Assembly: GCA_014529385.2 (NCBI GenBank) | Contig: CM043971.1 | Location: 98,074,985-98,138,984 of the forward strand | Length of the DNA stretch: 64,000 nt | DNA from: Adiantum capillus-veneris | Taxonomy: Eukaryota; Streptophyta; Polypodiopsida; Polypodiales; Pteridaceae | Direction of reading: 5' to 3' | In this document: piece by piece, positions 21,717 to 32,452 of the stretch | How positions within the stretch are numbered: position 1 is the first letter of the stretch | Layout of the letters: the number at the start of each line of letters is the position of its first letter | The notes under the pieces: generated by a model | Told to the model about the DNA's origin: nothing | The model's input: the letters and a program-made list of their open reading frames with translations, nothing else | Databases searched by the model: none | Program-made: the position numbers and the translations under genes

Positions 21717-23310
21717 TGTCATAATAATCAATATCTAATTCTCCTAAATGATTTTCTCATATTAAACTGATCATTTAATGTGGGGAAGTGCCAAGGGAGA
21801 AAAAGCTAGAATATTGGTTAAGTTAGCAGACCGGCCACAGTAGGGATCCAAAGGAGGGAAAATAGGGATCCAAAGGGGGGGCCATCTGCAGAAGAGCCAT
21901 GTGAAACAACGGGCTAAAAAAACCCTAAGGTTTAGCCCATTAAGACTTCCAAAATGCTAAGGTTCCAAAATTCAAAGGTTGTGTCCAAAGGTCAATCTTA
22001 GGGAAAATTGGATGCTTAGTGTGTGTGTGCCCAAAAAGTCTTTCTGCATCCCTACATGGGAGGGGGCGAGCCCCAAAGCTAGGGGATGAGAGAGAAAACC
22101 ACACACACACACACAGGCTCCCTTTACACAAAGGGAATGAGGGACACATGTCAGCTCCCTAGGCCAGATGCCCACAAGGTGTGCCCAATTCCTATTGGAA
22201 GACCCTTGAAGTGGACCAATGAGAATTAAGCTAGAGTAAATCTAGTTTAATTAATTTAAAAACATTTAATAAAAGAAACCAATAAGAATTAAGTGTCCTA
22301 GAAGACTATTGGGCAGTCTCCCAAGGGGTCCAATGAGCATTCAGAAGCCCCATGGCTTGCCTGATTCCTATTGGCCAGGAGGCAAAGGGGTCCAATGAGA
22401 GTTTAGTTTAATTATTTAATTATCTAAAGCTCTCACAAAAGGGGAAAGGGGGACACATGTCAGAAGGCTATCACTTATGCTGCTTAATTCCTATTGGCTT
22501 GACCTGGGGAGGTCCAATGAGGAAAAAGCCAGCCTAACTTAGCAGCTAGGGCTCGCCCAAGAGAGAGGGGGGGCTGATTTTTGCTTGGCATTCACTCTCA
22601 CACTCTCACACTTGACCATGTGTGAAGGGAAAACACTCTATCTCCTCCCAAGCTTTAATGGAGAGCTCATCACCTACTCCAAGCTTGTGAGATAGAAGCC
22701 TACATCAACACTCTCTTGGCATGTGGATGCAAATCCAACCAAGAGCCAAGCTTCAATGCATGCTCATCTTCTCTACCAAGCTAATTACTAAGCTAAGCTA
22801 TGCTAATATGAGTGATTATGTGAGGAGATGTACTTCTTTCTCGTAAGATACTTCTTTTTCCTCTCAATCTACTCTCATACCCTGCTAGCTCTCACCATCT
22901 TTGAAGGTGTGTGAGGTCTTGGGTCTGAGAACGGGGATAATTCAAGTTGTGTTTGATTAAGTGTTTTGCTTGGTGTATGAAGCTTCCATCTTCATTGCAC
23001 TAGCTAGTCTTGAAGGAACACAAAGAATTGTATTGTACAATGTCTCTCTTGATGGGAGAAACCATAATACAAAGCCTTTTGGAGGGGGGACCGGCTCCAT
23101 GCAAATCCGGTCCTCAACTGTTGTCAATAGTCTAATTGCTCTCTCTTTTGAAAGTATTGTCGATGCTATCTAACTAGGTGTTATGCTTTTTGTTGCTCTC
23201 TCCACCCAAGCACTCTTGTAATTCTCATTAGGAATCTATTCTAATGAAATACCCACTATGTTCATGCTAATTTCCGCTACAAATAAGATTTTAGGCCATT
23301 AAATGTTACA
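21717..23310 (+). repeat. A1 5' LTR
   Basis: TG...CA termini. Homologous to the 3' LTR of A1 and to both A2 LTRs. Short ORFs within it recur in every LTR copy and are not considered genes. Confidence 0.96.
22194..22518 (+). promoter_or_regulatory. Array of paired ATTGG / CCAAT motifs in the A LTR
   Basis: ATTGG at 22194, 22308, 22370 and 22493 and CCAAT at 22216, 22279, 22330, 22392 and 22514 mostly alternate. Each pair lies about 20 bp apart in the form CCTATTGG-N-GGTCCAATGAG. Four such dyads are present, plus the shared element ACACATGTCAG upstream (about 22145) and within the array (about 22453). CCAAT boxes are known NF-Y sites, so the array plausibly forms the LTR promoter/enhancer. This is inferred, not shown. 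Confidence 0.6.
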
Positions 23311-23311
23311 T

Positions 23312-23323
23312 TGGTATCAGAGC
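23312..23323 (+). other. A1 primer-binding site (initiator tRNA-Met)
   Basis: TGGTATCAGAGC begins one base after the 5' LTR and is complementary to the 3' end of plant initiator tRNA-Met. Confidence 0.92.
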
Positions 23324-23712
23324 TCAAGGTTTCTCTTTTCTTGCTCAAGAAGGGAGGTCCTCAAGCTAGCTACAAATGGTTGGTATTATTAATTGCCTGT
23401 GAGTAAGTAGAATAGGGATTTTTCAGCCTTGCAGTGCGCCTGCCTTTGTGCAGTTAACGGGGCATCACCGTCGAGAGCTATGGTCTTAATAGTGGAGTCC
23501 TACGGGGCTTGCCTACGGCTTAACCACTATTGAGCTATTAGAAGCTTGACAGGAGCCGGTGCTGTTTTGGTGTCGAAAGACCCTCTCTTCTATTCCTTGC
23601 AATTAATGGTATTCGAGCCGCGGGTACAGTAGCTTGAGTGCTTTTTCTAAAGGGGTAAAGAGGAGTAGCAACTAGGGCTTGAAGTGCCAAAGTACACCTA
23701 AAAATTGTTAGA

Positions 23713-26700
23713 ATGGCTGACAATATTAAAGAGAGTGAAATTAATGTTGATAACTTTGATTTTGCTCATGAGCAAGCTACTAATGATGCTTCAATGCTTG
23801 TTAATTATCTTGTTTCTAGGCTTCAACAAGCCATGGGCAATCCATCTCTCCAAAGTGAAGTGCAACGGCAGCTCCGTGCTCACGAGATTCTCCAAGCTCA
23901 TCACCATGACGAGAGAACACCTAGGAAGCCTCCTTGTGAGACTACCAAAAGAGGTCTCTCTCCGATTCGGGAAGAAGAAGAGAATCCATATGAAGGGCTC
24001 AAGAACTTACTTCTTGATGATGCATCTCCTTCCCAAAGGAGAACTCAAGAGCCTCCACCGAAGGAACGAGAAAGAAGCGAGTCTCCCGCCACCTCGGCGG
24101 AGATGGCTCCACGAAGACGGCGGGCTAAACGCTCTCCATCACCACCAAAGCGGAGAAGACCATCACACTCTTCTCCACGCCATAATTCAAAGAGGGATGA
24201 TAAAAAGCAAGAGAAGAAAAAGGCGAGAAAGAGGACACCCTCTTCTCCATCTTCTTTATCCTCTTCCTCTTATGAAAGCTATGGTGAAGACGACAAAGAT
24301 CAAGACAAGAAAAAGGCGAGAAAGAGGTCACCCTCTTCTCCACCTTCTTCAAATTCTTCATCTTCTGAAGAAAGTGATGGTGCAACTTTTGAACCATCAA
24401 AAAGAAGAGGCCATAGGAAATCCTATGCCGCATGGAAGAGGTCGTCCAAGCTGAAGAAATTCAAAGAGGGAGGGAAGAGCATCTCTTTCCTTACCTATGA
24501 TGGCACCTTCGGTGCTACAGACAAAGTTTTGGCCTTTATCCAGCAATTCGATGCGGCGTTTGGAGATGAGGGCTTCACGGAGTCCTCTAAGCTACGCCAT
24601 GTAGCTATGCACTTTCAAAAGTCCGCCAGACAATGGTGGTCTAGCCTACGAGCCAACGGTGAAGCTCCACGAACATGGAAGGCTTTAAGAGCTTCCATTA
24701 TGAAGCAGTTTTTGGCCACCGATGCCAAAGACAAAGTACTCACCGAATGGCGAAGCTTAAAGCTCTCTCCCAATGAATCCATCCACAAATATGTAGACAA
24801 GTTTTGGGACCTACAACTCAAAGCCACTGTCTTCAAAAAGTTGGATTTTGGAGAGCAAAAGCAACAATTTTGTGCGGGCTTAACCGAGGAAATGGCGGAG
24901 TATGTCAACTCCCAAAGGCCACGTACCATATCGGCGGTAATACACCATACTATGGTGGCCTCGCGAATCAATTTCCAAACGGGGGGTAAAAGAAATAATA
25001 AGCCCCCGGAAAACAAAGGTACCAATGAGCCTAAGGGGAAGGACAATGTCCAAAAGTCTCCTAAGGGCAATTCCAACAAAGCTAAAGAGAAGGGAGTTTA
25101 CAAAGGAAAGAATAAACTCTCTCCTGAAGAGCTTGAGCGTTATCGTAAAGATAACCGGTGTTTCAAGTGCGGCGAACAAGGGCATGCGTACCGCGCTTGT
25201 CCCCAAAAGAACAACCGCCAAGATCCTCCTAGAGCTTCTTTGGTTGAAATCCAAGAGGAGGAGATTCACCAAACTCACCACAAAGGATCTCCTCTATGCC
25301 ATGCTTGGGGAAAGGTAAGAGAACATGATGCTTTTATTCTCTTTGACCCTGGTTCTACTCACAATTTCATATCTATGGAGTTAGCCACCAAGCTAGGCAT
25401 ACAATCCTACGAGATGGGAGATATCCTACCCGCAGACAGTGCCTTCAAGGGGCAAGAAGCTTCAGTCACTCCCTTAATCGGGAAATTGAGGCTTCATGTC
25501 CAAGGCTATGTGGACAAAGAGGATTTCTTTATCTCTCCTCTCAAGCATGAGGATGTAATCCTAGGGGCACCATGGTTTGACCGTTTGGCTGCCCATGTTA
25601 AATTTCTTGAAAGGAGAATCTCCTTTAAGTTCAGGGAAAAGGACATGTATATAGATGCTAGGGAGATGGGTAACACCATCCCCATTGTACATACACCAGC
25701 TTTCAACAAGTCAATAAAGAGCTCTATTTCTGTGTACATGATTTTTGTTAAAGATTCTCAAAATGAACCTAATGCTTTAGCAAAAGAAAATAAAAGCAAC
25801 CAAAAGGAATTAGAGTTATCCAATTTTCTCAAGGGGTTTCAAGATGTCTTTATTGACGACATCCCTTGTGAGCTACCTCCTAAACGAAGTAATGACGACC
25901 ATGCAATTGAACTTCTTCCAGGAAGTTCACCGCCTAACAAACCTCCTTATAGAGTTTCTCAAGCTCAACAAGAGGAGATTATGCGGCAAGTGCATGAGTT
26001 AATTGAGAAGGGCATGGTTAGGCCTAGCTCATCTCCATTTTGCTCACCTGTGCTATTAGTGCAAAAGAAAGACGGCACATATCGTATGTGTGTCGACTAT
26101 AGAGCACTAAATAGGATCACTATCAAGAATAGGTTTCCCGTTCCACGGGTAGAAGACCTATTTGATAAGCTACAAGGATCGACCTACTTCAGTAGGATTG
26201 ACCTAAAAAGTGGCTATCATCAAATAAGGATAGTTGATCAAGACATTGTAAAGACCGCATTTCGTACTACATTTGGTCTTTACGAATACATTGTCATGCC
26301 TTTTGGCTTGACTAATGCACCAGCCACATTTAACCGCTTGATGGAGAAGCTGTTCAGACCTCATCGAACCTTCACTGGAGTGTTCTTTGATGATATTATC
26401 ATCTACTCTAATTCATTAGAGGAACATAAGCAACACCTCCAGGTAATATTTCAAGTTTTAAGAGAGAATAAACTTTATGTTAATCGAAAGAAAAGTGAAT
26501 TTTTCTTGCAAGAGATTCAATATTTAGGTCACATTATCTCTCAAGATGGAATCCAAATGGATCCATCCAAGTTAGAGGTAATAAAAGGATGGCCTAAACC
26601 AAGGAATCTTCATGAACTAAGAAGCTTTATAGGTATGTGTGCATACTATAGACGCTTCATAGAAAAGTTCTCACAAATTGCGGGACCATTACATGACCTA

Positions 26701-27360
26701 ACAAAGAAAAATGTTAAGTATACGTGGTCTGCTAAGGAGAACAATGCTTTCAAAAAGCTTAAAGAAAAGCTTATCTCTCAACCTGTGCTTACACTACCGG
26801 ATCTCACAAAACCATTTGAGGTCCAATGTGATGCTTGTGGTGATTGCCTTGGGGCTGTTTTGCTCCAAGAAGGGCACGCCATAGGCTATGAGAGTCGAAG
26901 GCTCGACCCTGTTGAGCAAGCTCTAGGCATATACGAAAAAGAACTCCTTGCAGTTCTACATGCCTTAGACTCATGGAAGCACTATTTATTGGGGACTCCT
27001 TTTATTCTGCGAACAGATCACCAAAGTCTTAAGTACTTCATGACGCAGACCAAGCTCTCCGACAAACAAATGAGGTGGGCAAATTTCCTTTCGCAATTTC
27101 ATTTTCATATTGCTCACATTGCTGGCAAGCATAATCAAGTAGCCGATGCACTCTCAAGACGACCGAGAGTGAATGCGGTTTCCATAGCAACTCACAATGA
27201 TCTATCTTTAATGATAGATGAGTATGCTATTGATCCCGATTTTAGAGATGTGATTTCAGCCCTTGCCTTAGGGAAGAAAGAAGAACCATTTACTTTACAA
27301 GATGGTATCTTCTCTATGGCAATAGACTATGCGTTACTAACTCACTACGTGAGAAAGTAA
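23713..27360 (+). CDS. A1 Gag-protease-RT-RNase H polyprotein, 1,215 residues
   Basis: Starts at the first good ATG, 390 bp after the PBS. Residues about 130-250 form an Arg/Ser/Lys-rich segment with a repeated KKKARKR-PSSP block (about 168 and 199). The Gag core follows (FGATDKVLAFIQQFDAAFG, ARQWWSSL). A CCHC zinc knuckle CFKCGEQGHAYRAC is at 483-496, protease FDPGSTHNFIS has its Asp at 545, RT FFDDIIIYS has the catalytic pair at 893-894, and RNase H has QCDACGDCLGAVL with Asp about 1040. The frame ends prematurely. Near 27306 one T present in A2 is missing, so the last residues are out of frame and integrase continues in the -1 frame. These activities make, process and reverse-transcribe the element RNA in virus-like particles. 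Confidence 0.93.
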   Translation: MADNIKESEINVDNFDFAHEQATNDASMLVNYLVSRLQQAMGNPSLQSEVQRQLRAHEILQAHHHDERTPRKPPCETTKRGLSPIREEEENPYEGLKNLLLDDASPSQRRTQEPPPKERERSESPATSAEMAPRRRRAKRSPSPPKRRRPSHSSPRHNSKRDDKKQEKKKARKRTPSSPSSLSSSSYESYGEDDKDQDKKKARKRSPSSPPSSNSSSSEESDGATFEPSKRRGHRKSYAAWKRSSKLKKFKEGGKSISFLTYDGTFGATDKVLAFIQQFDAAFGDEGFTESSKLRHVAMHFQKSARQWWSSLRANGEAPRTWKALRASIMKQFLATDAKDKVLTEWRSLKLSPNESIHKYVDKFWDLQLKATVFKKLDFGEQKQQFCAGLTEEMAEYVNSQRPRTISAVIHHTMVASRINFQTGGKRNNKPPENKGTNEPKGKDNVQKSPKGNSNKAKEKGVYKGKNKLSPEELERYRKDNRCFKCGEQGHAYRACPQKNNRQDPPRASLVEIQEEEIHQTHHKGSPLCHAWGKVREHDAFILFDPGSTHNFISMELATKLGIQSYEMGDILPADSAFKGQEASVTPLIGKLRLHVQGYVDKEDFFISPLKHEDVILGAPWFDRLAAHVKFLERRISFKFREKDMYIDAREMGNTIPIVHTPAFNKSIKSSISVYMIFVKDSQNEPNALAKENKSNQKELELSNFLKGFQDVFIDDIPCELPPKRSNDDHAIELLPGSSPPNKPPYRVSQAQQEEIMRQVHELIEKGMVRPSSSPFCSPVLLVQKKDGTYRMCVDYRALNRITIKNRFPVPRVEDLFDKLQGSTYFSRIDLKSGYHQIRIVDQDIVKTAFRTTFGLYEYIVMPFGLTNAPATFNRLMEKLFRPHRTFTGVFFDDIIIYSNSLEEHKQHLQVIFQVLRENKLYVNRKKSEFFLQEIQYLGHIISQDGIQMDPSKLEVIKGWPKPRNLHELRSFIGMCAYYRRFIEKFSQIAGPLHDLTKKNVKYTWSAKENNAFKKLKEKLISQPVLTLPDLTKPFEVQCDACGDCLGAVLLQEGHAIGYESRRLDPVEQALGIYEKELLAVLHALDSWKHYLLGTPFILRTDHQSLKYFMTQTKLSDKQMRWANFLSQFHFHIAHIAGKHNQVADALSRRPRVNAVSIATHNDLSLMIDEYAIDPDFRDVISALALGKKEEPFTLQDGIFSMAIDYALLTHYVRK

Positions 27361-28661
27361 TGTATGAATCTCATGCTCCCCCATATGCGGGGCATAGAGG
27401 GATTCAGTCTACCCTAAAGGGAATTGAAACATATTTCTATTGGCCTACCATGAAAGTGAACATACATGAGTATGTTTCCAAATGTGTGGTATGTCAAAAG
27501 ACAAAATTTGATAGAGGGAAGCAACTTGGATTGCTTCAACCCTTGCCAATCCCTAATTCACCGTGGGAGAGCATATCCATGGATTTTATCTTTGGATTGC
27601 CTAAGTCTATCCATGGGAATACGGGAATATGGACGATAGTAGACAGGTTCAGTAAACAAGCTCATTTTATACCTGTCAAAAAGACTATCAAAGCCCATCA
27701 AATGGCAACCCTCTTCATTTCACAAATTTTCAAGTACCATGGCTTGCCAATGTCCATAGTGTCGGATAGAGATCCTAGAATGACCAGTAATTTCTGGAAG
27801 GGTCTCTTTGAGAATTTAGGAACAAGGCTAAACTTCTCTTCGGCCTATCATCCACAAACTGATGGCCAAAGTGAAATAGCTAACCTAACTATTCTCGATC
27901 TACTAAAAGCCTATGTAACGGAAGTAGATCAAAGATCCCAATGGGAGAAGTACTTACCCTTAGTAGAGTATGCTTACAATAACACTGTACATACTTCTAC
28001 AGGAAAAGCACCTTTCGAGGTAATTGAGGGAAGATCAAAAAGTCCCTTGCTACTTAAGGTACATGGGAAGATCTTCGCTGCAGATGAGTATAGCCGAGAC
28101 CTACAAGAATCTTTCCAAAAGATTAAGGATGCTATCTCTATCTCACAGCAAAGGCAAAAGGCTGCTGCTGACAAGCACAGAAGAGCCCAAGCCTTTAAAG
28201 AAAACGATTGGGTCTTGTTAAAGTTTCCCAAGGCTCGCTTAAGGCACACGACGGGCAAGAATCCTACGGGCCACCAAAAGTACTATGCTAAACTAGCAAA
28301 AAGGTACTATGGTCCCTTCCAGATTCTTAGGCCAATCAATGAGATGGCCTATCAACTTAAGTTGCCCAATCATTGGCTCATACACAATGCTTTTCATGTG
28401 AGCCTCTTAAAGCCTTACAAAGGAGAGCCACCTCAAGAACCAACTATTGAAGACCCACCGGAGATCGAGGACCACGAGGAGGTGCTGCAGCCCGAGTCCA
28501 TTCTCCGACATGAAGACAAGGTATTAAGAGGCGGTAAGACTATCCGACGATATCTTATTAAGTTTAAGAATTATCCTTTTGAAGATGCTAGATGGATGCA
28601 AGGCATACAATTAAAGGATAACCTAAACCTTGTCAATGCTTACAATGCTTCCCAAGAGTAA
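27360..28661 (+). CDS. A1 integrase with chromodomain-like C-terminus, 433 residues
   Basis: Encodes the HHCC zinc finger (ESHAPPYAGHRG ... CVVCQKTK), the catalytic core DDE (MDFIFGLP; SDRDPRMTSNFW; YHPQTDGQSE), the C-terminal GPFQILRPINEMAYQLKLP fold and a chromodomain-like end (RYLIKFKNYPFEDARWM). It inserts element cDNA into host chromatin. The ATG overlaps the upstream stop as TAATG. However, in-frame similarity to pol extends upstream of this ATG to about 27306, so the split comes from a one-base deletion rather than a designed start. The long frame is otherwise intact. Confidence 0.93.
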   Translation: MYESHAPPYAGHRGIQSTLKGIETYFYWPTMKVNIHEYVSKCVVCQKTKFDRGKQLGLLQPLPIPNSPWESISMDFIFGLPKSIHGNTGIWTIVDRFSKQAHFIPVKKTIKAHQMATLFISQIFKYHGLPMSIVSDRDPRMTSNFWKGLFENLGTRLNFSSAYHPQTDGQSEIANLTILDLLKAYVTEVDQRSQWEKYLPLVEYAYNNTVHTSTGKAPFEVIEGRSKSPLLLKVHGKIFAADEYSRDLQESFQKIKDAISISQQRQKAAADKHRRAQAFKENDWVLLKFPKARLRHTTGKNPTGHQKYYAKLAKRYYGPFQILRPINEMAYQLKLPNHWLIHNAFHVSLLKPYKGEPPQEPTIEDPPEIEDHEEVLQPESILRHEDKVLRGGKTIRRYLIKFKNYPFEDARWMQGIQLKDNLNLVNAYNASQE

Positions 28662-28771
28662 GCAAATGTACAAAATGTTAAAAATGAACAAAAATTTTTG
28701 TCTTATAAGACTCTCTTTTTCCTTATTTGTGCACAAAAATAAAGTAGTATGCATGCTTAGATCAAGTTTGT

Positions 28772-29018
28772 GGAGACGACGTCTCCCAAACACCAAGTAG
28801 AGCTTGTCACTCTACTATGGAAGACTGATAGGACTAATGTGCAGACATGCTTGCGGCAGCCTCAGGCTCTCAAGCACCAAATGGACTAGTCATCCATTAT
28901 GGAATGATGTCGTAGGGTAACATAGGGATCCTCTACCCGCTAAGAAAAGGACTCATGCATATGCTTTATCTTCTCTACACCATAGTCGAGGACGACTATG
29001 ATTTCAAGAGAGAGGTAA
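28772..29018 (+). other. A1 3' non-coding stem-loop cluster and polypurine tract
   Basis: Three perfect short hairpins: GGAGAC/GTCTCC (28772-28786, 3-nt loop), GTAGAG/CTCTAC (28797-28815, 7-nt loop) and CATAGTCG/CGACTATG (28981-29000, 4-nt loop). A purine-rich tract AAGAGAGAGGTAA then abuts the 3' LTR at 29019. All three stems are also present in A2 (about 34063-34290) and in the diverged A3 fragment (54428-54447, 54614-54632, 54643-54657), where one loop base has changed but the stem is intact. Confidence 0.7.
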
Positions 29019-30612
29019 TGTCATAATAATCAATATCTAATTCTCCTAAATGATTTTCTCATATTAAACTGATCATTTAATGTGGGGAAGTGCCAAGGGA
29101 GAAAAAGCTAGAATATTGGTTAAGTTAGCAGACCGGCCACAGTAGGGATCCAAAGGAGGGAAAATAGGGATCCAAAGGGGGGGCCATCTGCAAAAGAGCC
29201 ATGTGAAACAACGGGCTAAAAAAACCCTAAGGTTCAGCCCATTAAGACTTCCAAAATGCTAAGGTTCCAAAATTCAAAGGTTGTGTCCAAAGGTCAATCT
29301 TAGGGAAAATTGGATGCTTAGTGTGTGTGTGCCCAAAAAGTCTTTCTGCATCCCTACATGGGAGGGGGCGAGCCCCAAAGCTAGGGGATGAGAGAGAAAA
29401 CCACACACACACACACAGGCTCCCTTTACACAAAGGGAATGAGGGACACATGTCAGCTCCCTAGGCCAGATGCCCACAAGGTGTGCCCAATTCCTATTGG
29501 AAGACCCTTGAAGTGGACCAATGAGAATTAAGCTAGAGTAAATCTAGTTTAATTAATTTAAAAACATTTAATAAAAGAAACCAATAAGAATTAAGTGTCC
29601 TAGAAGACTATTGGGCAGTCTCCCAAGGGGTCCAATGAGCATTCAGAAGCCCCATGGCTTGCCTGATTCCTATTGGCCAGGAGGCAAAGGGGTCCAATGA
29701 GAGTTTAGTTTAATTATTTAATTATCTAAAGCTCTCACAAAAGGGGAAAGGGGGACACATGTCAGAAGGCTATCACTTATGCTGCTTAATTCCTATTGGC
29801 TTGACCTGGGGAGGTCCAATGAGGAAAAAGCCAGCCTAACTTAGCAGCTAGGGCTCGCCCAAGAGAGAGGGGGGGCTGATTTTTGCTTGGCATTCACTCT
29901 CACACTCTCACACTTGACCATGTGTGAAGGGAAAACACTCTATCTCCTCCCAAGCTTTAATGGAGAGCTCATCACCTACTCCAAGCTTGTGAGATAGAAG
30001 CCTACATCAACACTCTCTTGGCATGTGGATGCAAATCCAACCAAGAGCCAAGCTTCAATGCATGCTCATCTTCTCTACCAAGCTAATTACTAAGCTAAGC
30101 TATGCTAATATGAGTGATTATGTGAGGAGATGTACTTCTTTCTCGTAAGATACTTCTTTTTCCTCTCAATCTACTCTCATACCCTGCTAGCTCTCACCAT
30201 CTTTGAAGGTGTGTGAGGTCTTGGGTCTGAGAACGGGGATAATTCAAGTTGTGTTTGATTAAGTGTTTTGCTTGGTGTATGAAGCTTCCATCTTCATTGC
30301 ACTAGCTAGTCTTGAAGGAACACAAAGAATTGTATTGTACAATGTCTCTCTTGATGGGAGAAACCATAATACAAAGCCTTTTGGAGGGGGGACCGGCTCC
30401 ATGCAAATCCGGTCCTCAACTGTTGTCAATAGTTTAATTGCTCTCTCTTTTGAAAGTATTGTCGATGCTATCTAACTAGGTGTTATGCTTTTTGTTGCTC
30501 TCTCCACCCAAGCACTCTTGTAATTCTCATTAGGAATCTATTCTAATGAAATGCCCACTATGTTCATGCTAATTTCCGCTACAAATAAGATTTTAGGCCA
30601 TTAAATGTTACA
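29019..30612 (+). repeat. A1 3' LTR
   Basis: 1,594 bp, same ends as the 5' LTR. By-eye differences include CTGCAAAAG versus CTGCAGAAG and GGTTCAGCC versus GGTTTAGCC. Followed by TSD CATGA. Confidence 0.96.
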
Positions 30613-30617
30613 CATGA

Positions 30618-31839
30618 AGTAGGTTTATGTGGGTTAGCCATGGCAACCCCAATATCAACTATTAGTATCAAGCTAAAGCTTTTCAAATGGTGTAACTCTA
30701 AGCCTAATTTTTTGGTTCCTCTATGAAACATGAACATTGTCCTTTACTTAAGTTTTCTTTGCAATTGGCATCGTCCTTGTTAAAAAAAATGAGCACAATC
30801 AATGTAATAGCTTAAGAGAAGCATAACTTGAGTCATCTATTGAGATAAAGATGCCACTTTGGCCTATTTTATTAACTCTCCTTGTATGGTTGACCCAAGA
30901 AGATAGCTTCAAAGTGATTGGGTTCATCATAGTTTTCCATTGCTCAGCATCTCCACATCTCATTGCAGCACTTATTGCAGTCAAGATTGCACACATTTTT
31001 AGTGATGTGGTGGACCAAATTTTATTTGTTTCTTTTTACCATGAAAAGGCAAGCATGACATCCAGTTTTCATAAGATCTTTTAAGATTTTGTCTTATGAA
31101 TGAATGAACACAAAATATTTTACTCTTCTTAATTCATAAGAACAAAACCAAAATCATTGCCACATACTTGCACTTTGTTGTCATGAAGGAAAAAGTAAAG
31201 CATACAACTTAGAAAAGTATGGTGAAATCAAACCCCTCTCTCACAATCTAGGTTTGTAATCCACCCAATAATCACTCACTTCACCTTTCAATACCTTATA
31301 TTGGAAATAAAAAATCATCGCCTTAATCAAAATGGCATGTAAGAAACATCTTTCACCATTGCTAGATGATCTTCCTAAGCTGGTTTACATTGAGACCACA
31401 ATCGCTTTTCCTCTCTTTCACGCCAATAATATTGTAGTTGGCTACTAGGTTCTCTATTTTGTGCAAAAATGAGAAGAAAAAATGCTAAAGATTGGAGAGC
31501 TTTGATGTGAGTAGTCCTTGGCATTGCCATCTCCACACATTAAGCACACTTTTTTGCAAAAATGGAAGGAAAAATGCTAAAGACTAGAGAGCATTGATAA
31601 GTAGTCCTTCTTGGTATTATCATCTCCATACATTGCCGTCTCCACAAGTAGCATTTGATGCGACTATTTCTCTTTGCTTTAATGTGTGTATGCATAGATT
31701 TTTACTTGGTAAGCATAAGACATTTTCTCATATGACAAAATTACAAAGTGTCACTTGAACAAATCTGTACCATGCAGAAAACACAATCAAAAGCTAAGTA
31801 TATGATTAAAATCAAGAGGATGAATATTAAATAGCAAAG
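30618..31839. other. Spacer between A1 and the LINE B3 fragment
   Basis: AT-rich, no supported gene. A two-copy repeat (period about 96 bp) around 31456-31640 shares GCAAAAATG, AAAATGCTAAAGA and GTAGTCCTT blocks. Confidence 0.5.
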
Positions 31840-32447
31840 CAATGATGACAAATTTAATCTCCATTTACACTTGGATGGATATAGATCAATCATTTGTTGA
31901 TTTAGACGGGGACATTGCTTATTTTATAGGCATTGGTGATGTTATTGTCTTTGAGGATATGAATATCCGCACAAAAACATTACAACATGACAATAAACAA
32001 TTTGATATGTGATACATTTCAAGAGAGATGGAGGAAGTTCACTTTTATGATTGTGATTCAATGTATGAGAAAGAGTCAAATCACTATGGTAAGCTACTTT
32101 TTTACATGTGAAATAGTATGGATATGCTCATTACAAATAGTGTACCTTTTTGGAGTGGAAATGATGGATTTACATATAGAAAACACAATGGAGAGAATGT
32201 GATTGAATAGAGGCTACTCTTCAAAGCCATCATGTATTACATAATGAGTTTTACATTTGGCCAATGGTGCCCAAAATCTGACCATCGAAACTTATATATC
32301 AACCTTACATGTGGAGAAACAACTAAGTATGAAGATCTCAAGCAAAGTGAAGAAAAGTTATCTCTTTGTATGAATTTCAAACCAGCACTAATTTATATTG
32401 AGATGGTTGAGCAAAAGTTATGGACAAAAAATCTCTAACATGACGCA
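31840..32447 (+). pseudogene. LINE B3 fragment, endonuclease part (left of A2)
   Basis: The translation contains WMDIDQSFVDLDGDIAYF, GDVIVFEDMNIRTKTLQHDN and FTFGQWCPKSDHRNLYINL, co-linear with the B1 endonuclease region, here on the plus strand and with several stops. The SDH box is intact here, unlike B1. The fragment stops at the A2 target-site duplication (32448-32452) and its continuation is at 41350. Confidence 0.8.
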
Positions 32448-32452
32448 CCAAA

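Larger units (their letters stand above)
21717..30612 (+). mobile_element. Ty3-type LTR retrotransposon A1, full length (8,896 bp)
   Basis: Two 1,594-bp LTRs (21717-23310, 29019-30612), each TGTCATAATAA...AATGTTACA, flank an internal region with tRNA-Met PBS, gag-PR-RT-RNase H frame, integrase with chromodomain-like C-terminus, and a purine tract before the 3' LTR. Direct repeats CATGA (21712-21716, 30613-30617) are the target-site duplication. By eye the two LTRs differ at only about four positions, so the insertion is recent. The domain order PR-RT-RH-IN makes it Ty3/gypsy-type. Confidence 0.96.

Noticed and set aside
21940-23173. Small ORFs that recur in every A LTR (about 67-73 residues)
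   Set aside because: They are shadows of the LTR nucleotide sequence, with CA/GT-run translations and no conserved protein features beyond LTR identity.
23705-24454. 249-codon frame overlapping the A1 gag start
   Set aside because: It is an out-of-frame reading of the Arg/Ser-rich gag region. The gag frame has the domain evidence.
27355-27365. TAATG stop-start overlap between the A1 pol and integrase frames as a translational reinitiation signal
   Set aside because: The integrase frame has family-like sequence upstream of that ATG, and A2 has one more T near the equivalent of 27306 that keeps pol and integrase in one frame there. A private one-base deletion in A1 explains the overlap.
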